Of a DNA stretch of 64,000 nucleotides, positions 35,287-45,005 are shown in pieces; position 1 is the stretch's first letter, and each line of letters starts with the position of its first letter. Made by a program: the position numbers and the translations under genes. The stretch comes from Gallaecimonas mangrovi (GTDB taxonomy: Bacteria; Pseudomonadota; Gammaproteobacteria; Enterobacterales; Gallaecimonadaceae): NCBI RefSeq assembly GCF_003367375.1, contig NZ_CP031416.1, positions 1,867,501 to 1,931,500 on the forward strand, in the 5' to 3' direction. Below the pieces are notes generated by a model. It saw only the letters and a program-made list of their open reading frames with translations. It was not told the origin of the DNA and did no database searches.

Positions 35287-37095
35287 ATGTTCGATCATAA
35301 AAGTTTTCTGAAAAACCTCACCAATAGGCCCGGGGTTTACCGTATGTATGACAGTGCTGGCACTGTCATCTACGTTGGTAAGGCCAAAGATCTTAAAAAG
35401 CGGGTATCCAGTTACTTTACCCGCTCCCAGCAAAGCGCGAAAACCGTAGCCCTGGTGGCCAATATTGCCAACATTGAAGTGACGGTAACCAATACCGAAA
35501 CCGAAGCATTGATCCTCGAGAACCACCTCATTAAAGCCAATCGCCCCAAGTACAACGTGCTGCTGCGGGACGATAAAAGTTACCCCTACATTATGGTGTC
35601 CGGTCACCGCCACCCGCGCATTGGCGTGCACCGTGGCTCCCGTAAAGAAAAAGGCGACTACTTTGGGCCTTACCCTTCAGCAGGCGCCGTGCGCGAGTCT
35701 TTAAAACTGATGCAGCGCCTGTTCCCGGTGCGCCAGTGTGACGACAGCGTCTATCGCAACCGTTCGCGGCCTTGTTTGCAATACCAGCTAAAACGCTGCT
35801 TGGCGCCCTGTGTTGAAGGTTATGTTACCGATGAGGCCTACAGCGAACAGGTGAAATTGGCCAAGCTGTTTTTGACCGGTAAAAACCAGCAGGTAATAAC
35901 CAACCTGGTTGAAAAAATGGAGCTGGCGTCGAAGACATTACAATTTGAAGATGCGGCACGTTTTCGAGACCAAATTCAGGCGCTTCGCACCGTGCAAGAA
36001 CGGCAATGGGTCAGTGGCGACGCCGAAGAGCTGGATATTATTGCCACCGCCGAACGGCAAGGGGTGTTGGCGGTGCAGGTGCTTATCGTACGAGACAACA
36101 AAGTGCTGGGCTCGCGCAGCTATTTCCCGAAGATCCCTAAAGACACCGCGTCTTCAGAAGCCTTTCAAGCATTCTTGCAGCAGTTTTATTTGGGTGGTCT
36201 GCATGGCCGGCAAGTGCCCAGTGAGGTGTTACTGGGCCAGGAGGTGCCGGAGCTGGCACTTATTGCCGATGCGGTTAGCACCGAAGCCAATCGCAAGGTG
36301 CAGTTTAAAACCAATGTTCGGGGTGAGCGCCGCCGCTATGTAGAGTTGGCCCGCAAGAATGCCGAAACAGCCCTTGACGCCCAGCTGGCCCATAAAGGCA
36401 CCCTTGCCGGGCGTTATAAGGCGCTCAAACAGCTGTTAGCGATGGACGCGCCAATCGAGCGGATGGAATGCTTTGATATTTCCCACACCCAGGGCACCCA
36501 CACCGTGGCGTCAAATGTGGTGTTTGGCCCGGAAGGGCCATTAAAGTCTGACTATCGGCGGTTTAACATCGACGGCATTACCCCAGGGGACGATTATGCG
36601 GCAATGGCGCAGGCCATGAGCCGGCGTTTTAAAAGCCCGGAAGATACGCTGCCCGATATTTTGTTTATTGACGGTGGTAAAGGCCAGCTCAGCCAGGCCG
36701 AAGCACATTTCGAAGACTGGCCACGGGCGCCATTACTGATAGGTGTCGCCAAAGGGGTGGACAGACGGGCAGGGCAGGAAGTGCTTATTTTCGGTTATAC
36801 CCGCAAGGAAATAACCTTGCCCCCCGACAGCCCGGCGCTGCATTTGGTGCAACACATTCGCGATGAATCGCACCGTTTTGCCATTACCGGCCACCGCGGC
36901 CAACGCGCCAAAGCGGGCCGCACCTCAACCCTTGAGAACATCGAAGGGGTGGGGCCTAAGCGGCGCCAGCAATTGTTAAAGTTTATGGGGGGTCTTCAGC
37001 AAGTGAAGTCGGCCAGCATCGACGAACTGGCCAAGGTGCCGGGTATAAGTCGTTCATTGGCCGAGAAGATCCATGATACACTGCATAGCCATTGA
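35287..37095 (+). CDS. uvrC: Excinuclease ABC subunit C
   Basis: Nuclease making both incisions in nucleotide-excision repair with UvrB. 602 residues. GIY-YIG domain at the N-terminus ([30 protein letters not shown]), Cys-rich linker ([15 protein letters not shown]), UVR/UvrB-binding motif near 205-235 ([26 protein letters not shown]), RNase-H-like endonuclease domain with [16 protein letters not shown] and [17 protein letters not shown], and C-terminal helix-hairpin-helix repeats ([25 protein letters not shown]). Follows uvrY by one base and overlaps the longest pgsA frame, not its preferred start. Confidence 0.96.
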   Translation: MFDHKSFLKNLTNRPGVYRMYDSAGTVIYVGKAKDLKKRVSSYFTRSQQSAKTVALVANIANIEVTVTNTETEALILENHLIKANRPKYNVLLRDDKSYPYIMVSGHRHPRIGVHRGSRKEKGDYFGPYPSAGAVRESLKLMQRLFPVRQCDDSVYRNRSRPCLQYQLKRCLAPCVEGYVTDEAYSEQVKLAKLFLTGKNQQVITNLVEKMELASKTLQFEDAARFRDQIQALRTVQERQWVSGDAEELDIIATAERQGVLAVQVLIVRDNKVLGSRSYFPKIPKDTASSEAFQAFLQQFYLGGLHGRQVPSEVLLGQEVPELALIADAVSTEANRKVQFKTNVRGERRRYVELARKNAETALDAQLAHKGTLAGRYKALKQLLAMDAPIERMECFDISHTQGTHTVASNVVFGPEGPLKSDYRRFNIDGITPGDDYAAMAQAMSRRFKSPEDTLPDILFIDGGKGQLSQAEAHFEDWPRAPLLIGVAKGVDRRAGQEVLIFGYTRKEITLPPDSPALHLVQHIRDESHRFAITGHRGQRAKAGRTSTLENIEGVGPKRRQQLLKFMGGLQQVKSASIDELAKVPGISRSLAEKIHDTLHSH

Positions 37096-37114
37096 AGGGC
37101 CTCCCCGAACTAAC

Positions 37115-37663
37115 ATGACCATCCCAAATCTATTAACCCTGTTCCGGCTACTACTGATCCCCATTTTTCTGGTGCTGTTTTATTTGCCGGTGTCTTGGGC
37201 CCATTGGGCCGCTGCCTTTATTTTTTGGCTGGCAGCCATCACCGACTGGTTAGATGGCTACCTTGCCCGCAAGCTCGAGCAAACCACGCCTTTTGGCGCC
37301 TTTCTTGACCCTGTTGCCGACAAAGTCATGGTAACGGCGGCGCTGGTGCTGATTGTTGAGGACTACCAGTCATTCTGGGTGACAGTGCCTGCCATCATTA
37401 TGATCAGCCGGGAAATTGTCATTTCCGCGCTCCGAGAATGGATGGCCGAACTTGGCAAGCGCTCGGCTGTTGCGGTGTCCTGGCTTGGCAAAGTCAAAAC
37501 CACAGCCCAAATGCTGGCGCTTATCGGCTTGGTGTCTGGCTGGAAACCCTTTGTGATCCTCGGTATGCCACTTTTATATATCGCCGTTATCCTCACTTTG
37601 TGGTCGATGGTGGGGTATTTGTCAGCCGCTTGGAAAGATTTATGGAGCCGAAGCGGCGGATAA
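37115..37663 (+). CDS. pgsA: CDP-diacylglycerol-glycerol-3-phosphate 3-phosphatidyltransferase
   Basis: Inner-membrane enzyme committing CDP-diacylglycerol to phosphatidylglycerol. 182 residues from the ATG at 37115 ([11 protein letters not shown]), matching the E. coli N-terminus; the frame opens earlier inside uvrC. CDP-alcohol phosphotransferase motif with its conserved Asp residues: [20 protein letters not shown] then LDPVADK. About five membrane helices; the [27 protein letters not shown] stretch is highly conserved. The order uvrY-uvrC-pgsA-tRNA is the gammaproteobacterial arrangement. Confidence 0.95.
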   Translation: MTIPNLLTLFRLLLIPIFLVLFYLPVSWAHWAAAFIFWLAAITDWLDGYLARKLEQTTPFGAFLDPVADKVMVTAALVLIVEDYQSFWVTVPAIIMISREIVISALREWMAELGKRSAVAVSWLGKVKTTAQMLALIGLVSGWKPFVILGMPLLYIAVILTLWSMVGYLSAAWKDLWSRSGG

Positions 37664-37728
37664 TGCTCAAAACAGCAGCTGATTGCTGATTTTTTAGCTA
37701 AACGGTCATAACTCAATGTTTTACGTTA

Positions 37729-37756
37729 TTGACTCGTTGCCGTAGACAGGTAGAAT
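37729..37756 (+). promoter_or_regulatory. Promoter of the tRNA-Gly/Cys/Cys/Leu operon
   Basis: TTGACT (37729-37734) and TAGAAT (37751-37756) are near-consensus -35 and -10 boxes 16 bases apart, followed by a GC-rich discriminator (GGCTCGC) typical of stringently controlled stable-RNA promoters. The tRNA-Gly begins about 30 bases after the expected start. Confidence 0.7.
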
Positions 37757-37792
37757 GGCTCGCACTTCCGGGGTGACCTGGCAGATTAAAAA

Positions 37793-37867
37793 GCGGGAAT
37801 AGCTCAGTGGTAGAGCACAACCTTGCCAAGGTTGGGGTCGCGAGTTCAAGTCTCGTTTCCCGCTCCA
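37793..37867 (+). tRNA. tRNA-Gly (anticodon GCC)
   Basis: 75 nt with acceptor GCGGGAA/TTCCCGC, anticodon loop TTGCCAA, T-arm GTTCAAGTC and encoded CCA. First of four tRNAs behind one promoter. Confidence 0.95.
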
Positions 37868-37996
37868 AATTTAAGATGCGGTTGGTGTTGCATTGACCGT
37901 AGGAAATAAGAGTCGCGACAGTCGCGAGCCATAGTTGGCCCAGGCAGTCCGTATCTTAATCCACAGTGAGATGGAAGGCGCAAGCCGGTCATCACT

Positions 37997-38070
37997 GGCG
38001 CGATGGCAGAATGGCTATGCAGCGGATTGCAAATCCGTGGATCTCGGTTCGACTCCGGGTCGCGCCTCCA
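37997..38070 (+). tRNA. tRNA-Cys (anticodon GCA), copy 1
   Basis: 74 nt, acceptor GGCGCGA/TCGCGCC, anticodon loop TTGCAAA, T-arm GTTCGACTC, encoded CCA. Confidence 0.95.
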
Positions 38071-38111
38071 GATAAAGATGCCGTTGCTTTACGACATCTA
38101 AAAAGCTTTAA

Positions 38112-38185
38112 GGCGCGATGGCAGAATGGCTATGCAGCGGATTGCAAATCCGTGGATCTCGGTTCGACTCCGGGTCGCGCCTCCA
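38112..38185 (+). tRNA. tRNA-Cys (anticodon GCA), copy 2
   Basis: Identical over all 74 nt to the copy at 37997-38070 and separated from it by 41 bases that are not themselves duplicated. A recent tandem gene duplication. Confidence 0.95.
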
Positions 38186-38200
38186 GACAATAAGTTGCCC

Positions 38201-38287
38201 GCCCGGATGGTGGAATTGGTAGACACAAGGGATTTAAAATCCCTCGGCGTACGCGCTGTGCGGGTTCAAGTCCCGCTCCGGGCACCA
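38201..38287 (+). tRNA. tRNA-Leu (anticodon TAA)
   Basis: 87 nt class II tRNA: acceptor GCCCGGA/TCCGGGC, anticodon loop TTTAAAA, long variable arm near TCGGCGTACGCGCTGTG, encoded CCA. Last tRNA of the operon. Confidence 0.95.
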
Positions 38288-38297
38288 TATTGACTAC

Positions 38298-38347
38298 CCA
38301 GTAGCTTTGCTACTGGTTCAAACCCAGCGACTTCGCTGGGTTTTTTT
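38298..38347 (+). terminator. Terminator of the tRNA operon
   Basis: Two hairpins in series: CCAGTAGC/GCTACTGG (38298-38316), then AACCCAGCGA (38321-38330) with TCGCTGGGTT (38333-38342) followed by a T run. The second is the classical terminator. Confidence 0.85.
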
Positions 38348-38788
38348 ATGCCTATTATCTGACTCGCCATCTTGTTGGTCGCTATCATACATGCATGCCG
38401 CAAGGTATCGGCCTTACCGGGTTGAAGCAATAATCCAGCCCTAACGCTTAACGAGCGGGGTTTTACCTTAATCGCCATTAGCGCTAGCCCGATAAAGCTA
38501 CCCCTCAGGTGCTGGTTGGCGGCCTCGCTGACATTAGGTTACAGGCCCCAAAAGCCGGTATTGGCTACTTGCCAGTTAAGTCCCCTCTTTTACTTCAACG
38601 CCGCTAACGTTCTGCGGTATTTGCCGCTGGTTACTGACCCTCGTAAAGCAGTGCGGCAATCAAGCGGTACTGGCCACGCGCTGTCAATCCACTAACCGCC
38701 AGTAGGCCCATTTAAGGTCAAGCATCGTCAGGTGATGGAACGCTCGCGCCCAGGCTATTAGCAATAAAACGTTTTACGGGATTACGAC
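38348..38788. other. Gene-free stretch between the tRNA operon and the SH3b gene
   Basis: About 440 bases with no convincing ORF, tRNA or repeat on either strand; short minus-strand frames have no homology or ribosome site. It has the base composition of ordinary chromosomal sequence and could contain decayed coding sequence or an unrecognised small RNA. Confidence 0.4.
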
Positions 38789-38816
38789 AAAAAGCCCGGC
38801 GCTGCCGGGCTTTTTT
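38789..38816. terminator. Bidirectional terminator after the SH3b gene
   Basis: AAAAGCCCGGC (38790-38800) pairs with GCCGGGCTTTT (38804-38814), three-base loop, with T-rich tails on both strands. Confidence 0.8.
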
Positions 38817-38850
38817 AATGCTCTAAATAAGCCATCTTAACCGGTGTTAT

Positions 38851-39300
38851 TTACAGCTCGGAAAGTAGCGTAACGGATACCCAACCCGTGCGGCCAGCCA
38901 CTGAAATTTCTACCCAATTACCTTTAACCTGGATAGGCACAATCACGTGACCGTAGGGAATGCCGCCGAGTACGGTGTAGTCAGTACCTGGGCCACCGCG
39001 CATGCGCGCACCATGGGCATGCACCTTGTAGCGGTGCCCTTGCTGGGCGTGCGCCGGCGGGTGCCCCTGAGGTTCATGCTTTTGCTGATGTTGCTTGTCG
39101 TTGTGTTGGGGCTGCTTGTCATCGTGCATGGACTGTTTCTGGCCATGCTGATCATTTTGTTTATGCTGATCTTGCTTTTGCGGCTGCTTTTGATCTTTTT
39201 CATGTTGCCCGGGCGGATCTTGCTGCATTTGCGCCGCTTGGGCCAGTAAAGGGGCAGTCATTAATAGGCTGGCAGCAACCACAGATACGAACGTTTTCAT
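38851..39300 (-). CDS. Exported SH3b-domain protein with His/Gln/Lys-rich linker
   Basis: 149 residues. A signal peptide (1-20, cleavage near AQA) leads to a low-complexity segment (about 24-92) built mostly from Gln, His, Lys, Asp and Pro, then a bacterial SH3 domain (about 90-149): YKVHAHGARMRGGPGTDYTVLGGIPYG and GNWVEISVAGRTGWVSVTLL. SH3b domains usually bind cell-wall peptides. The 15 or more histidines in the linker could bind transition metals, a guess prompted by the Mn exporter gene next door. Its partner and function are not known. Confidence 0.78.
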   Translation of the reverse strand: MKTFVSVVAASLLMTAPLLAQAAQMQQDPPGQHEKDQKQPQKQDQHKQNDQHGQKQSMHDDKQPQHNDKQHQQKHEPQGHPPAHAQQGHRYKVHAHGARMRGGPGTDYTVLGGIPYGHVIVPIQVKGNWVEISVAGRTGWVSVTLLSEL

Positions 39301-39402
39301 AGGCTTCCTTCAATTTGTTTTTTGTTTACTCAATTCTAATCTGACGACAAAAAACCGATAGTTTTGACAGCATGCTGTTCAGTTGTGGTTGCAGAAAATC
39401 AC

Positions 39403-39590
39403 CAAAGTTGCTAACTTTGCCCCGCTTTGGGGAGTAGCCGACTTTCCTTATGGGAAAGTGCCTGTGTCAACATTCTCGGTCCTCATGACCGTGGTGCAGG
39501 CGACCGAAAGGTAGGTGAGACCATCGACAACTTTGTGCCATATGGTTGGGCGCACGGGTTGTCGTGGTTTATTGCCCAACCTGGATAGCT
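39403..39590 (+). ncRNA. yybP-ykoY manganese riboswitch (mntP leader)
   Basis: The leader has the signature TTGGGGAGTAGCCG at 39428-39441 and the overall plan of the mntP/alx leaders. P1 closes as CAAAGTTG (39403-39410) with CAACTTTG (39528-39535). An alternative helix, GACAAC (39526-39531) with GTTGTC (39558-39563), shares the 3' P1 strand, and GGTTGGGC (39544-39551) pairs with GCCCAACC (39574-39581) just before the mntP start. Mn2+ binding should stabilise P1 and free the ribosome site. The class is recognised from the conserved bases; the switching model is inference. Confidence 0.85.
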
Positions 39591-39595
39591 AGCCC

Positions 39596-40174
39596 GTGAG
39601 TTTTATTTCCCTTCTATTGATTGCCTTTGCCATGTCCACTGACGCTTTCGCTGTTGCGGTAGCCAGAGGGGCGGCACTTAAAAAACCGCATTTTTCCCGC
39701 GCCTTAAAAACCGGCTTATTATTTGGCTCTGTTGAAGGCCTTAGCCCGTTAATTGGCTGGGCTATAGGCATAGGGGCCGCAACCTTCGTGCTGCAATGGG
39801 ACCACTGGGTTACCTTCGGTTTATTGCTGCTGCTGGGCCTTAAAATGATCCACGAAGGGCTGCAAGCGCCTGATGAAGAAGAAACGCCTGCGGCCAGTGA
39901 CCGCCGGTCCAAAATCATGATGGTGCTGACCGCTGTTGCTACCAGCATTGACGCTATGGCAATAGGCCTGAGCTTTGCTTTCATCAAGGTCAGTATTATT
40001 GAAGCCGCGTTGATGATTGGCTGCGCCACCTTTGTGATGGTGACCATTGGCATCATGCTGGGGCAACGCTTGGGGGCGCTCATTGGCAAAAGGGCCGAGC
40101 TTCTGGGGGGGCTGGTGCTCATTATTGTGGGTTCGGTCATCCTTTATGAGCATCTTAGCGGTGCCGTGTCATAG
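39596..40174 (+). CDS. mntP: Manganese exporter MntP
   Basis: Inner-membrane Mn2+ efflux protein of about 192 residues with six hydrophobic segments in two related halves. Each half carries the conserved Asp motif: AMSTDAFAVAVARG near residue 12 and ATSIDAMAIGLSF near 118. The start is GTG at 39596, directly after the riboswitch hairpin. An acidic loop (APDEEETPAASDRR) lies between halves. The riboswitch makes expression manganese-dependent. Confidence 0.94.
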   Translation: MSFISLLLIAFAMSTDAFAVAVARGAALKKPHFSRALKTGLLFGSVEGLSPLIGWAIGIGAATFVLQWDHWVTFGLLLLLGLKMIHEGLQAPDEEETPAASDRRSKIMMVLTAVATSIDAMAIGLSFAFIKVSIIEAALMIGCATFVMVTIGIMLGQRLGALIGKRAELLGGLVLIIVGSVILYEHLSGAVS

Positions 40175-40202
40175 AAACTTCACGTTAAATTAGCCAAACT
40201 AC

Positions 40203-40222
40203 ATATATGATTCATCATATAT
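40203..40222 (+). promoter_or_regulatory. Candidate ArsR operator
   Basis: ATATATGA (40203-40210) and TCATATAT (40215-40222) form a perfect 8-bp inverted repeat with a 4-base centre, 15 bases ahead of the arsR ATG. Its location and symmetry suit autorepression by ArsR; binding is inferred. Confidence 0.6.
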
Positions 40223-40237
40223 CGCTTGAGGCTGGTA

Positions 40238-40576
40238 ATGGACACACTAACGGTTATAAAAGCGCTTTCTGACGCGACTCGCCTAAATGCGATGCTGCTG
40301 TTGCAGCTCGAAGGCGAGCTTTGTGTCTGTGAGCTCACCGAAGCCTTAGGTGAAAGCCAGCCAAAAGTTTCCCGGCATTTGGCACAACTGCGTAAAGTCG
40401 GTTTACTGATTGACGGCAGAGTGGGGCAGTGGGTTTATTACCGGCTGCACCCCCAGCTGCCCAGTTGGGCAAAAGCGATGCTAAGGGAAGCCCAGGCTGG
40501 CGATAACCTGCCACTGCGCGAAGCGCGCCGAGCGTTGGAAAAAATGTGTAATCGCCCTGGTAAGCTTTGCTGCTAA
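40238..40576 (+). CDS. arsR: ArsR-family arsenic-responsive repressor
   Basis: Dimeric winged-helix repressor released by As(III). 112 residues from the ATG at 40238, preceded by GAGG. The metal-binding CVC (Cys29-Val-Cys31 in GELCVCELTEAL) sits in the DNA-binding helix as in E. coli ArsR. SQPKVSRHLAQLRKVGLL is the recognition helix. The C-terminus ends in Cys-Cys. First gene of arsR-arsC-arsH-acr3 and immediately behind the palindromic operator. Confidence 0.92.
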   Translation: MDTLTVIKALSDATRLNAMLLLQLEGELCVCELTEALGESQPKVSRHLAQLRKVGLLIDGRVGQWVYYRLHPQLPSWAKAMLREAQAGDNLPLREARRALEKMCNRPGKLCC

Positions 40577-40609
40577 AAAATTTACGTCGTTATATATGGA
40601 TATCCAGAT

Positions 40610-41074
40610 ATGAAGCTGTTGTTTGTATGTACCCATAACCGTTGTCGCAGCATTCTTGCCGAAGCGGTAACCCGCCATTTTGCAAAGGGGCAGCTTGAGG
40701 TGCGTAGTGCTGGCAGCCAACCTGCAGGTGCCGTTCATCCACTTAGTATCAAATACCTACAAGAAGCCGGCATCGATACCCGCGGCCTTTGTAGCCAATC
40801 ATGGGATGAGCTTGAAGCCTTTGCGCCCGACGTGGTGATAACAGTATGTGACAGCGCTGCAGGGGAAAGCTGCCCCCTGTGGTTTGGAAACGCCATTAAG
40901 GTGCATTGGGGATTAAAAGACCCTTCGGCGCTAGAAAGTGGTGAAAGGGAAGTGGCGCAAGCCTTCAGGCATACCATTGCCTTGTTAGAGCGCCGTATTA
41001 AAAAGCTGTTGGCGGCGATGCCATTAAAAGATGAGGAATTACAGCATTATATGGAGGTGCTTGCCGATGAATGA
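40610..41074 (+). CDS. arsC: Arsenate reductase, low-molecular-weight phosphatase type
   Basis: Reduces As(V) to As(III) for export. 154 residues with the phosphatase P-loop CTHNRCRS (Cys7 to Ser14) and [11 protein letters not shown], which holds the general-acid Asp of the LMW-PTP fold; [13 protein letters not shown] supplies further cysteines for the disulfide cascade. A palindrome TGGATATCCA (40597-40606) lies between arsR and the ATG. Overlaps arsH by 8 bp, so translation is coupled. It is not the glutaredoxin-dependent E. coli ArsC type. Confidence 0.9.
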   Translation: MKLLFVCTHNRCRSILAEAVTRHFAKGQLEVRSAGSQPAGAVHPLSIKYLQEAGIDTRGLCSQSWDELEAFAPDVVITVCDSAAGESCPLWFGNAIKVHWGLKDPSALESGEREVAQAFRHTIALLERRIKKLLAAMPLKDEELQHYMEVLADE

Positions 41075-41777
41075 GCCTCTTTCTAATGTTGATGCGGCGC
41101 AGTTTAAGGTGCCGAGTAGCAGCGATTTTTACCGCCCGTTAAGCACCCATCCGCCGCGGATATTATTGCTCTATGGCTCTTTGCGTGAACGCTCTTATAG
41201 CCGCTTGGCGGTAGAAGAAGCGGCGCGGCTACTAAAGGCCATGGGCTGCGAAACGCGTATTTTCGACCCCAAAGGCCTGCCACTGCCGGATGCTGACACC
41301 GAGCACAACCCTAAGGTGCAGGAGCTGCGCGAGTTGGTGCTTTGGTCTGAGGGGCAAGTGTGGTGCTCGCCCGAGCGCCACGGCAGTATGACCGGCATTA
41401 TTAAAGCGCAAATTGACTGGATCCCGCTATCCCTTGGCGCGGTGCGGCCAACACAGGGTAAGACCTTGGCATTAATGCAAGTTTGCGGCGGTTCGCAATC
41501 TTTTAACGCGGTAAACCAAATGCGGGTGTTGGGCCGCTGGATGCGGATGCTGACCATTCCTAACCAATCATCCATTGCCAAGGCCTTTTTAGAATTTGAA
41601 GAAGATGGCCGTATGAAAACGTCCGCCTACTACAACCGCATCGTTGATGTGATGGAAGAACTGGTGCGATTTACCTTACTTACCCGTGACCAAAACACCG
41701 TGCTGCTCGACCGCTATTCAGAGCGAGTGGAAAGTGCTGACGCACTGATGAAGCGCGTTAATCAGCGGAGCCTTTAA
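41067..41777 (+). CDS. arsH: Organoarsenical oxidase ArsH (NADPH-dependent FMN reductase family)
   Basis: Flavodoxin-like enzyme that oxidises trivalent methyl- and aryl-arsenicals to less toxic pentavalent forms. 236 residues from the ATG at 41067, with GGAGG about ten bases upstream; the earlier frame lies inside arsC. FMN-binding [23 protein letters not shown], then [21 protein letters not shown] and [28 protein letters not shown], all strong ArsH signatures. Its presence without arsM suggests protection from externally made organoarsenicals. Confidence 0.93.
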   Translation: MNEPLSNVDAAQFKVPSSSDFYRPLSTHPPRILLLYGSLRERSYSRLAVEEAARLLKAMGCETRIFDPKGLPLPDADTEHNPKVQELRELVLWSEGQVWCSPERHGSMTGIIKAQIDWIPLSLGAVRPTQGKTLALMQVCGGSQSFNAVNQMRVLGRWMRMLTIPNQSSIAKAFLEFEEDGRMKTSAYYNRIVDVMEELVRFTLLTRDQNTVLLDRYSERVESADALMKRVNQRSL

Positions 41778-41778
41778 A

Positions 41779-42834
41779 GTGGGTACTTTTGAACGGTTTT
41801 TAAGCCTTTGGGTGGCACTTGGCATTATGGCCGGTATTGCCCTTGGCAGTGTATTTCCGAGCCTTTTTTCAACACTGGCAGGGCTGGAAGTTGCCCACGT
41901 TAACTTGGTGGTAGCGGTACTGATTTGGCTGATGATCTACCCGATGATGGTGCAAGTTGATTTTTCGGCCATTAAAGATGTGGGGAGAAAACCTAAAGGG
42001 CTGCTACTGACCTTGGTGGTCAATTGGCTGATCAAGCCCTTTACCATGGCGGCTCTGGGCTGGTTATTTTTCAAGGTGGTATTTGCCGCCTGGGTTGATA
42101 CTGCCAGTGCCCAGCAATATATCGCTGGCATGATTTTGCTTGGGGTTGCGCCTTGTACGGCCATGGTGTTTGTGTGGAGCCAACTTATCAAAGGTGATGC
42201 CAATTACACCTTGGTACAGGTGTCGGTAAACGATTTGATTATGGTGTTTGCCTTTGCGCCCATCACGGCGTTGTTACTCGGCGTGAGTGACATCCATGTG
42301 CCCTGGCAAACCTTGTTACTGTCGGTATTGCTGTATGTGGTGTTGCCGCTGGCGATGGGTATTTTTAGCCGCCGGCGGTTGGATAAAGGTAATGACCATC
42401 AGCGTTTGCAGGGCTTTTTGGCAAAGGCCAAACCGTGGTCGATTTTGGGCTTAATTGCCACTGTGGTGTTGCTGTTTGGCTTTCAAGCCCAAACCATTTT
42501 GGCGCAGCCGTTGGTGATAGTAATGATAGCGGTGCCATTGCTGATCCAAAGCTACGGCATTTTTGCGCTGACCTATTTCACTGGCTGCAGGCTCAAACTT
42601 TCTCATCAGATAGCGGCGCCGGCGGCGATGATTGGCACCTCTAACTTCTTTGAGTTGGCGGTGGCGGTTGCCATATCGCTATTTGGCTTACATTCCGGCG
42701 CGGCACTTGCCACCGTTGTTGGGGTGTTGGTGGAAGTGCCGGTTATGTTGTCGCTGGTGGCTATTGCCAACCGTACCCAACGCTGGTTTAGCGAAAAAGA
42801 CTCAGCACCAGCCGTCGATAAAACCGCTCTTTAA
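41779..42834 (+). CDS. acr3: Acr3-type arsenite efflux transporter
   Basis: Inner-membrane arsenite exporter of the bile/arsenite/riboflavin transporter superfamily. 351 residues, about ten hydrophobic segments. Conserved [38 protein letters not shown] contains the essential cysteine; the [18 protein letters not shown] segment is another signature. The start is GTG at 41779, with GGAG upstream, one base after arsH. The last 47 bases overlap the end of the convergent acetyl-CoA hydrolase/transferase gene. Confidence 0.93.
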   Translation: MGTFERFLSLWVALGIMAGIALGSVFPSLFSTLAGLEVAHVNLVVAVLIWLMIYPMMVQVDFSAIKDVGRKPKGLLLTLVVNWLIKPFTMAALGWLFFKVVFAAWVDTASAQQYIAGMILLGVAPCTAMVFVWSQLIKGDANYTLVQVSVNDLIMVFAFAPITALLLGVSDIHVPWQTLLLSVLLYVVLPLAMGIFSRRRLDKGNDHQRLQGFLAKAKPWSILGLIATVVLLFGFQAQTILAQPLVIVMIAVPLLIQSYGIFALTYFTGCRLKLSHQIAAPAAMIGTSNFFELAVAVAISLFGLHSGAALATVVGVLVEVPVMLSLVAIANRTQRWFSEKDSAPAVDKTAL

Positions 42835-44851
42835 CCGACCTTGGCGCTGTTAGCTGAAGATGGGCCAGCGCTTGGTTACCTTGTGGCGAGGGTTTCGCTT
42901 TTAGCCACTGCCAAGCAATGTCGACTTTGCCCCAAAGGCTGGTCGCCTTTTTAGCGAGCCCTGCAAGGCGTTTGGCTAACGCCACTTCAAAGTCTGTTAA
43001 CTCGCTGCCGAAAGGGAAGGGCGTTAATAGTGCTGTAAAAGGCGTGAGCGCGGCTTCCAGCCGCGCCGGTAAATTGTGCCGGTATCGTTCGGCAAGCTGG
43101 TAGTTAGCGGGCAATTTCCCGGCCGATATCGCTTTTTTTATCAAGGTGTTTTGAAAGCGGCTATCGGCAATTTTTATCATGGCATCAATACACTCCGCGT
43201 CCGTCTTCCCTCGCAGATCTGCCACCCCGTACTCACAAATAACGATATCGCGCAGGTGCCTTGGAATGGTGCTGTGGGGGTATTCCCAGACGATATTTGA
43301 CTCAAGGCTACTACCACTGCCCCGGGTAGCTTTAACCAATAAAATGGAGCGGCCATCAGGTAACTGATGCGCCATGTTAACGAAATTAAATTGGCCGCCA
43401 ACGCCACTGACTACCTGGCCGTCCGCCAGTTGGTCAGACACCGCATGGCCAAGCAGTGTTGCCTTCATGGTGATATTGATAAACCGGGCGTCTTGGCGCT
43501 GCAAATGCTCCAGCCGGTAATGGCTGTAAATGCGGTTCACTTCCAGCACGCTGGTCATATCAATGCGCGAACGGGCGTTGTCACTCAATTGGTGAAGTGC
43601 CTTATAAAAGGCACTGGGGCCAATTAAAAATGCCCCTTGCATGACAATGCCGCCTTTAAGTTCACGCCCGCTGCAGTGGCTGTTGAGTGCCGCGATAGTG
43701 GTGCTATTGGCCATGTCATTAGCCACGGCGTTGCCGTCAACGATGAGGCTGTTGCCTTCAAGAGTAATGTCGGCAATCGCAAACTGGCGCAGCCAGTCGA
43801 TGTGCTCCTGGCTAAGGGCTTGCGGCAGCGTTTCGGTTAAGCGGCTAAAGGTATCGGCGGGCAAGATATCGCTTAGCACTCGCCGGTTTAGCAAATCTTG
43901 CAGTGTTTCATCTTCATAAGTGCGGCGTTTCACAATGCCTTGCTCAAAGAGGCTAAACACCGGATAAGAAATAAGCTCGCTTGCCACATAAAGCCCTTGG
44001 TTAAAAGTGCTGCATACGGCATCTTCCCCCAGGCTTTTAAGCATGGTTTGGTATTGCTGGTTGTGCTGCTGGCGGCAAAGCAGCGCCTGCACCGCGGCAT
44101 CGGCTAGGGCGCCAATCCCCACCTGCAGGGTGCCACCGTCGTTAATGAACCGACTTGCCCTTAGGCCTATGGCATAACTTTTTAAATCAATAGCTTGTTG
44201 TGGGGTAACAAACAGCGGATAACCGCCGTCCCGGTCATCAATGATGTGGTCAAAAAAAGACCTGTCAACCACAGCGCCGTTACCCATAAACGGCATTTGC
44301 CGGTTTACCTCACCTATCACCAGTGTTGGCCGCTTAGCCGTTTGCATGCCTTGGGCAACATCGAGTGACAAGTCCGGGTTAGAACCCAGGCTAAAGCTTT
44401 CGCCATTGTCGCTAATGGCAACAGCCTGAACCAACAAATTGATGCCTCTGGCCAAGATGTCTCTGGCGGCGTGGGTGTAGTTACTGGAAATGTAATTTTG
44501 CTGCGCCTTGGGGTGGCCGAGAATGGCCCCCGAGCGGGTATAAAACTCAATAACCTCAATGTGTTCAGGTACTTTGTCAGCTTCAACGTCATCCAAATAC
44601 GCAAGCCGCTCATAGCCTTGCCAAACCCTGTCGACGAGCGGCGAAAGAAAACGCCGTTCAAGGTCGCTTTTACCTTTAGGCGGGTTAAGTGATAAGGCGG
44701 TAATAATGGTTAAGTGGATATGGGGATTGGCCTTAACGTGGCGATAGATGCGGTTTAGCAGGCGGTTGGCTTTGCCTACCCCCATTGGCGTGCCCAGCAC
44801 CCAGTGGGAGCCTAGGGTAGCCTCGATTTGCGCCATTAATCCCTGCTGCAT
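42788..44851 (-). CDS. Acetyl-CoA hydrolase/transferase family protein
   Basis: Large CoA-transferase-fold protein of 687 residues, longer than classical 4-hydroxybutyrate CoA-transferases of about 440. Recognisable: [50 protein letters not shown], a central insert with an extra domain, [18 protein letters not shown] and the [22 protein letters not shown] signature, then [22 protein letters not shown]. This size and order match the YfeA/acetyl-CoA hydrolase-transferase C-terminal family in marine gammaproteobacteria. Substrate CoA ester unknown. Transcribed towards acr3 with a 47-bp antisense overlap. Confidence 0.82.
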   Translation of the reverse strand: MQQGLMAQIEATLGSHWVLGTPMGVGKANRLLNRIYRHVKANPHIHLTIITALSLNPPKGKSDLERRFLSPLVDRVWQGYERLAYLDDVEADKVPEHIEVIEFYTRSGAILGHPKAQQNYISSNYTHAARDILARGINLLVQAVAISDNGESFSLGSNPDLSLDVAQGMQTAKRPTLVIGEVNRQMPFMGNGAVVDRSFFDHIIDDRDGGYPLFVTPQQAIDLKSYAIGLRASRFINDGGTLQVGIGALADAAVQALLCRQQHNQQYQTMLKSLGEDAVCSTFNQGLYVASELISYPVFSLFEQGIVKRRTYEDETLQDLLNRRVLSDILPADTFSRLTETLPQALSQEHIDWLRQFAIADITLEGNSLIVDGNAVANDMANSTTIAALNSHCSGRELKGGIVMQGAFLIGPSAFYKALHQLSDNARSRIDMTSVLEVNRIYSHYRLEHLQRQDARFINITMKATLLGHAVSDQLADGQVVSGVGGQFNFVNMAHQLPDGRSILLVKATRGSGSSLESNIVWEYPHSTIPRHLRDIVICEYGVADLRGKTDAECIDAMIKIADSRFQNTLIKKAISAGKLPANYQLAERYRHNLPARLEAALTPFTALLTPFPFGSELTDFEVALAKRLAGLAKKATSLWGKVDIAWQWLKAKPSPQGNQALAHLQLTAPRSVKERFYRRLVLSLFR

Positions 44852-45005
44852 ACACGTAGGTCCTAATACACATGTAGTTGATAAGCTAGCAGAATTTTTA
44901 AGCGTTATCTGTAACAGTCACTGGTCCGTTAAGTCGATGTAGCGCTAGCCCGCATGCGGCCTTGCTGATATCTTGGCCTCTGAGATGAACAACAGGTTTT
45001 AGCTG

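Noticed and set aside
37997-38185. Possible CRISPR-like or phage repeat because of two identical 74-base blocks
   Set aside because: Both blocks are complete tRNA-Cys genes with cloverleaf pairing and CCA.
38266-38478. 70-residue minus-strand frame after tRNA-Leu
   Set aside because: It runs across the tRNA 3' end and the terminator hairpins, so it is not a gene.
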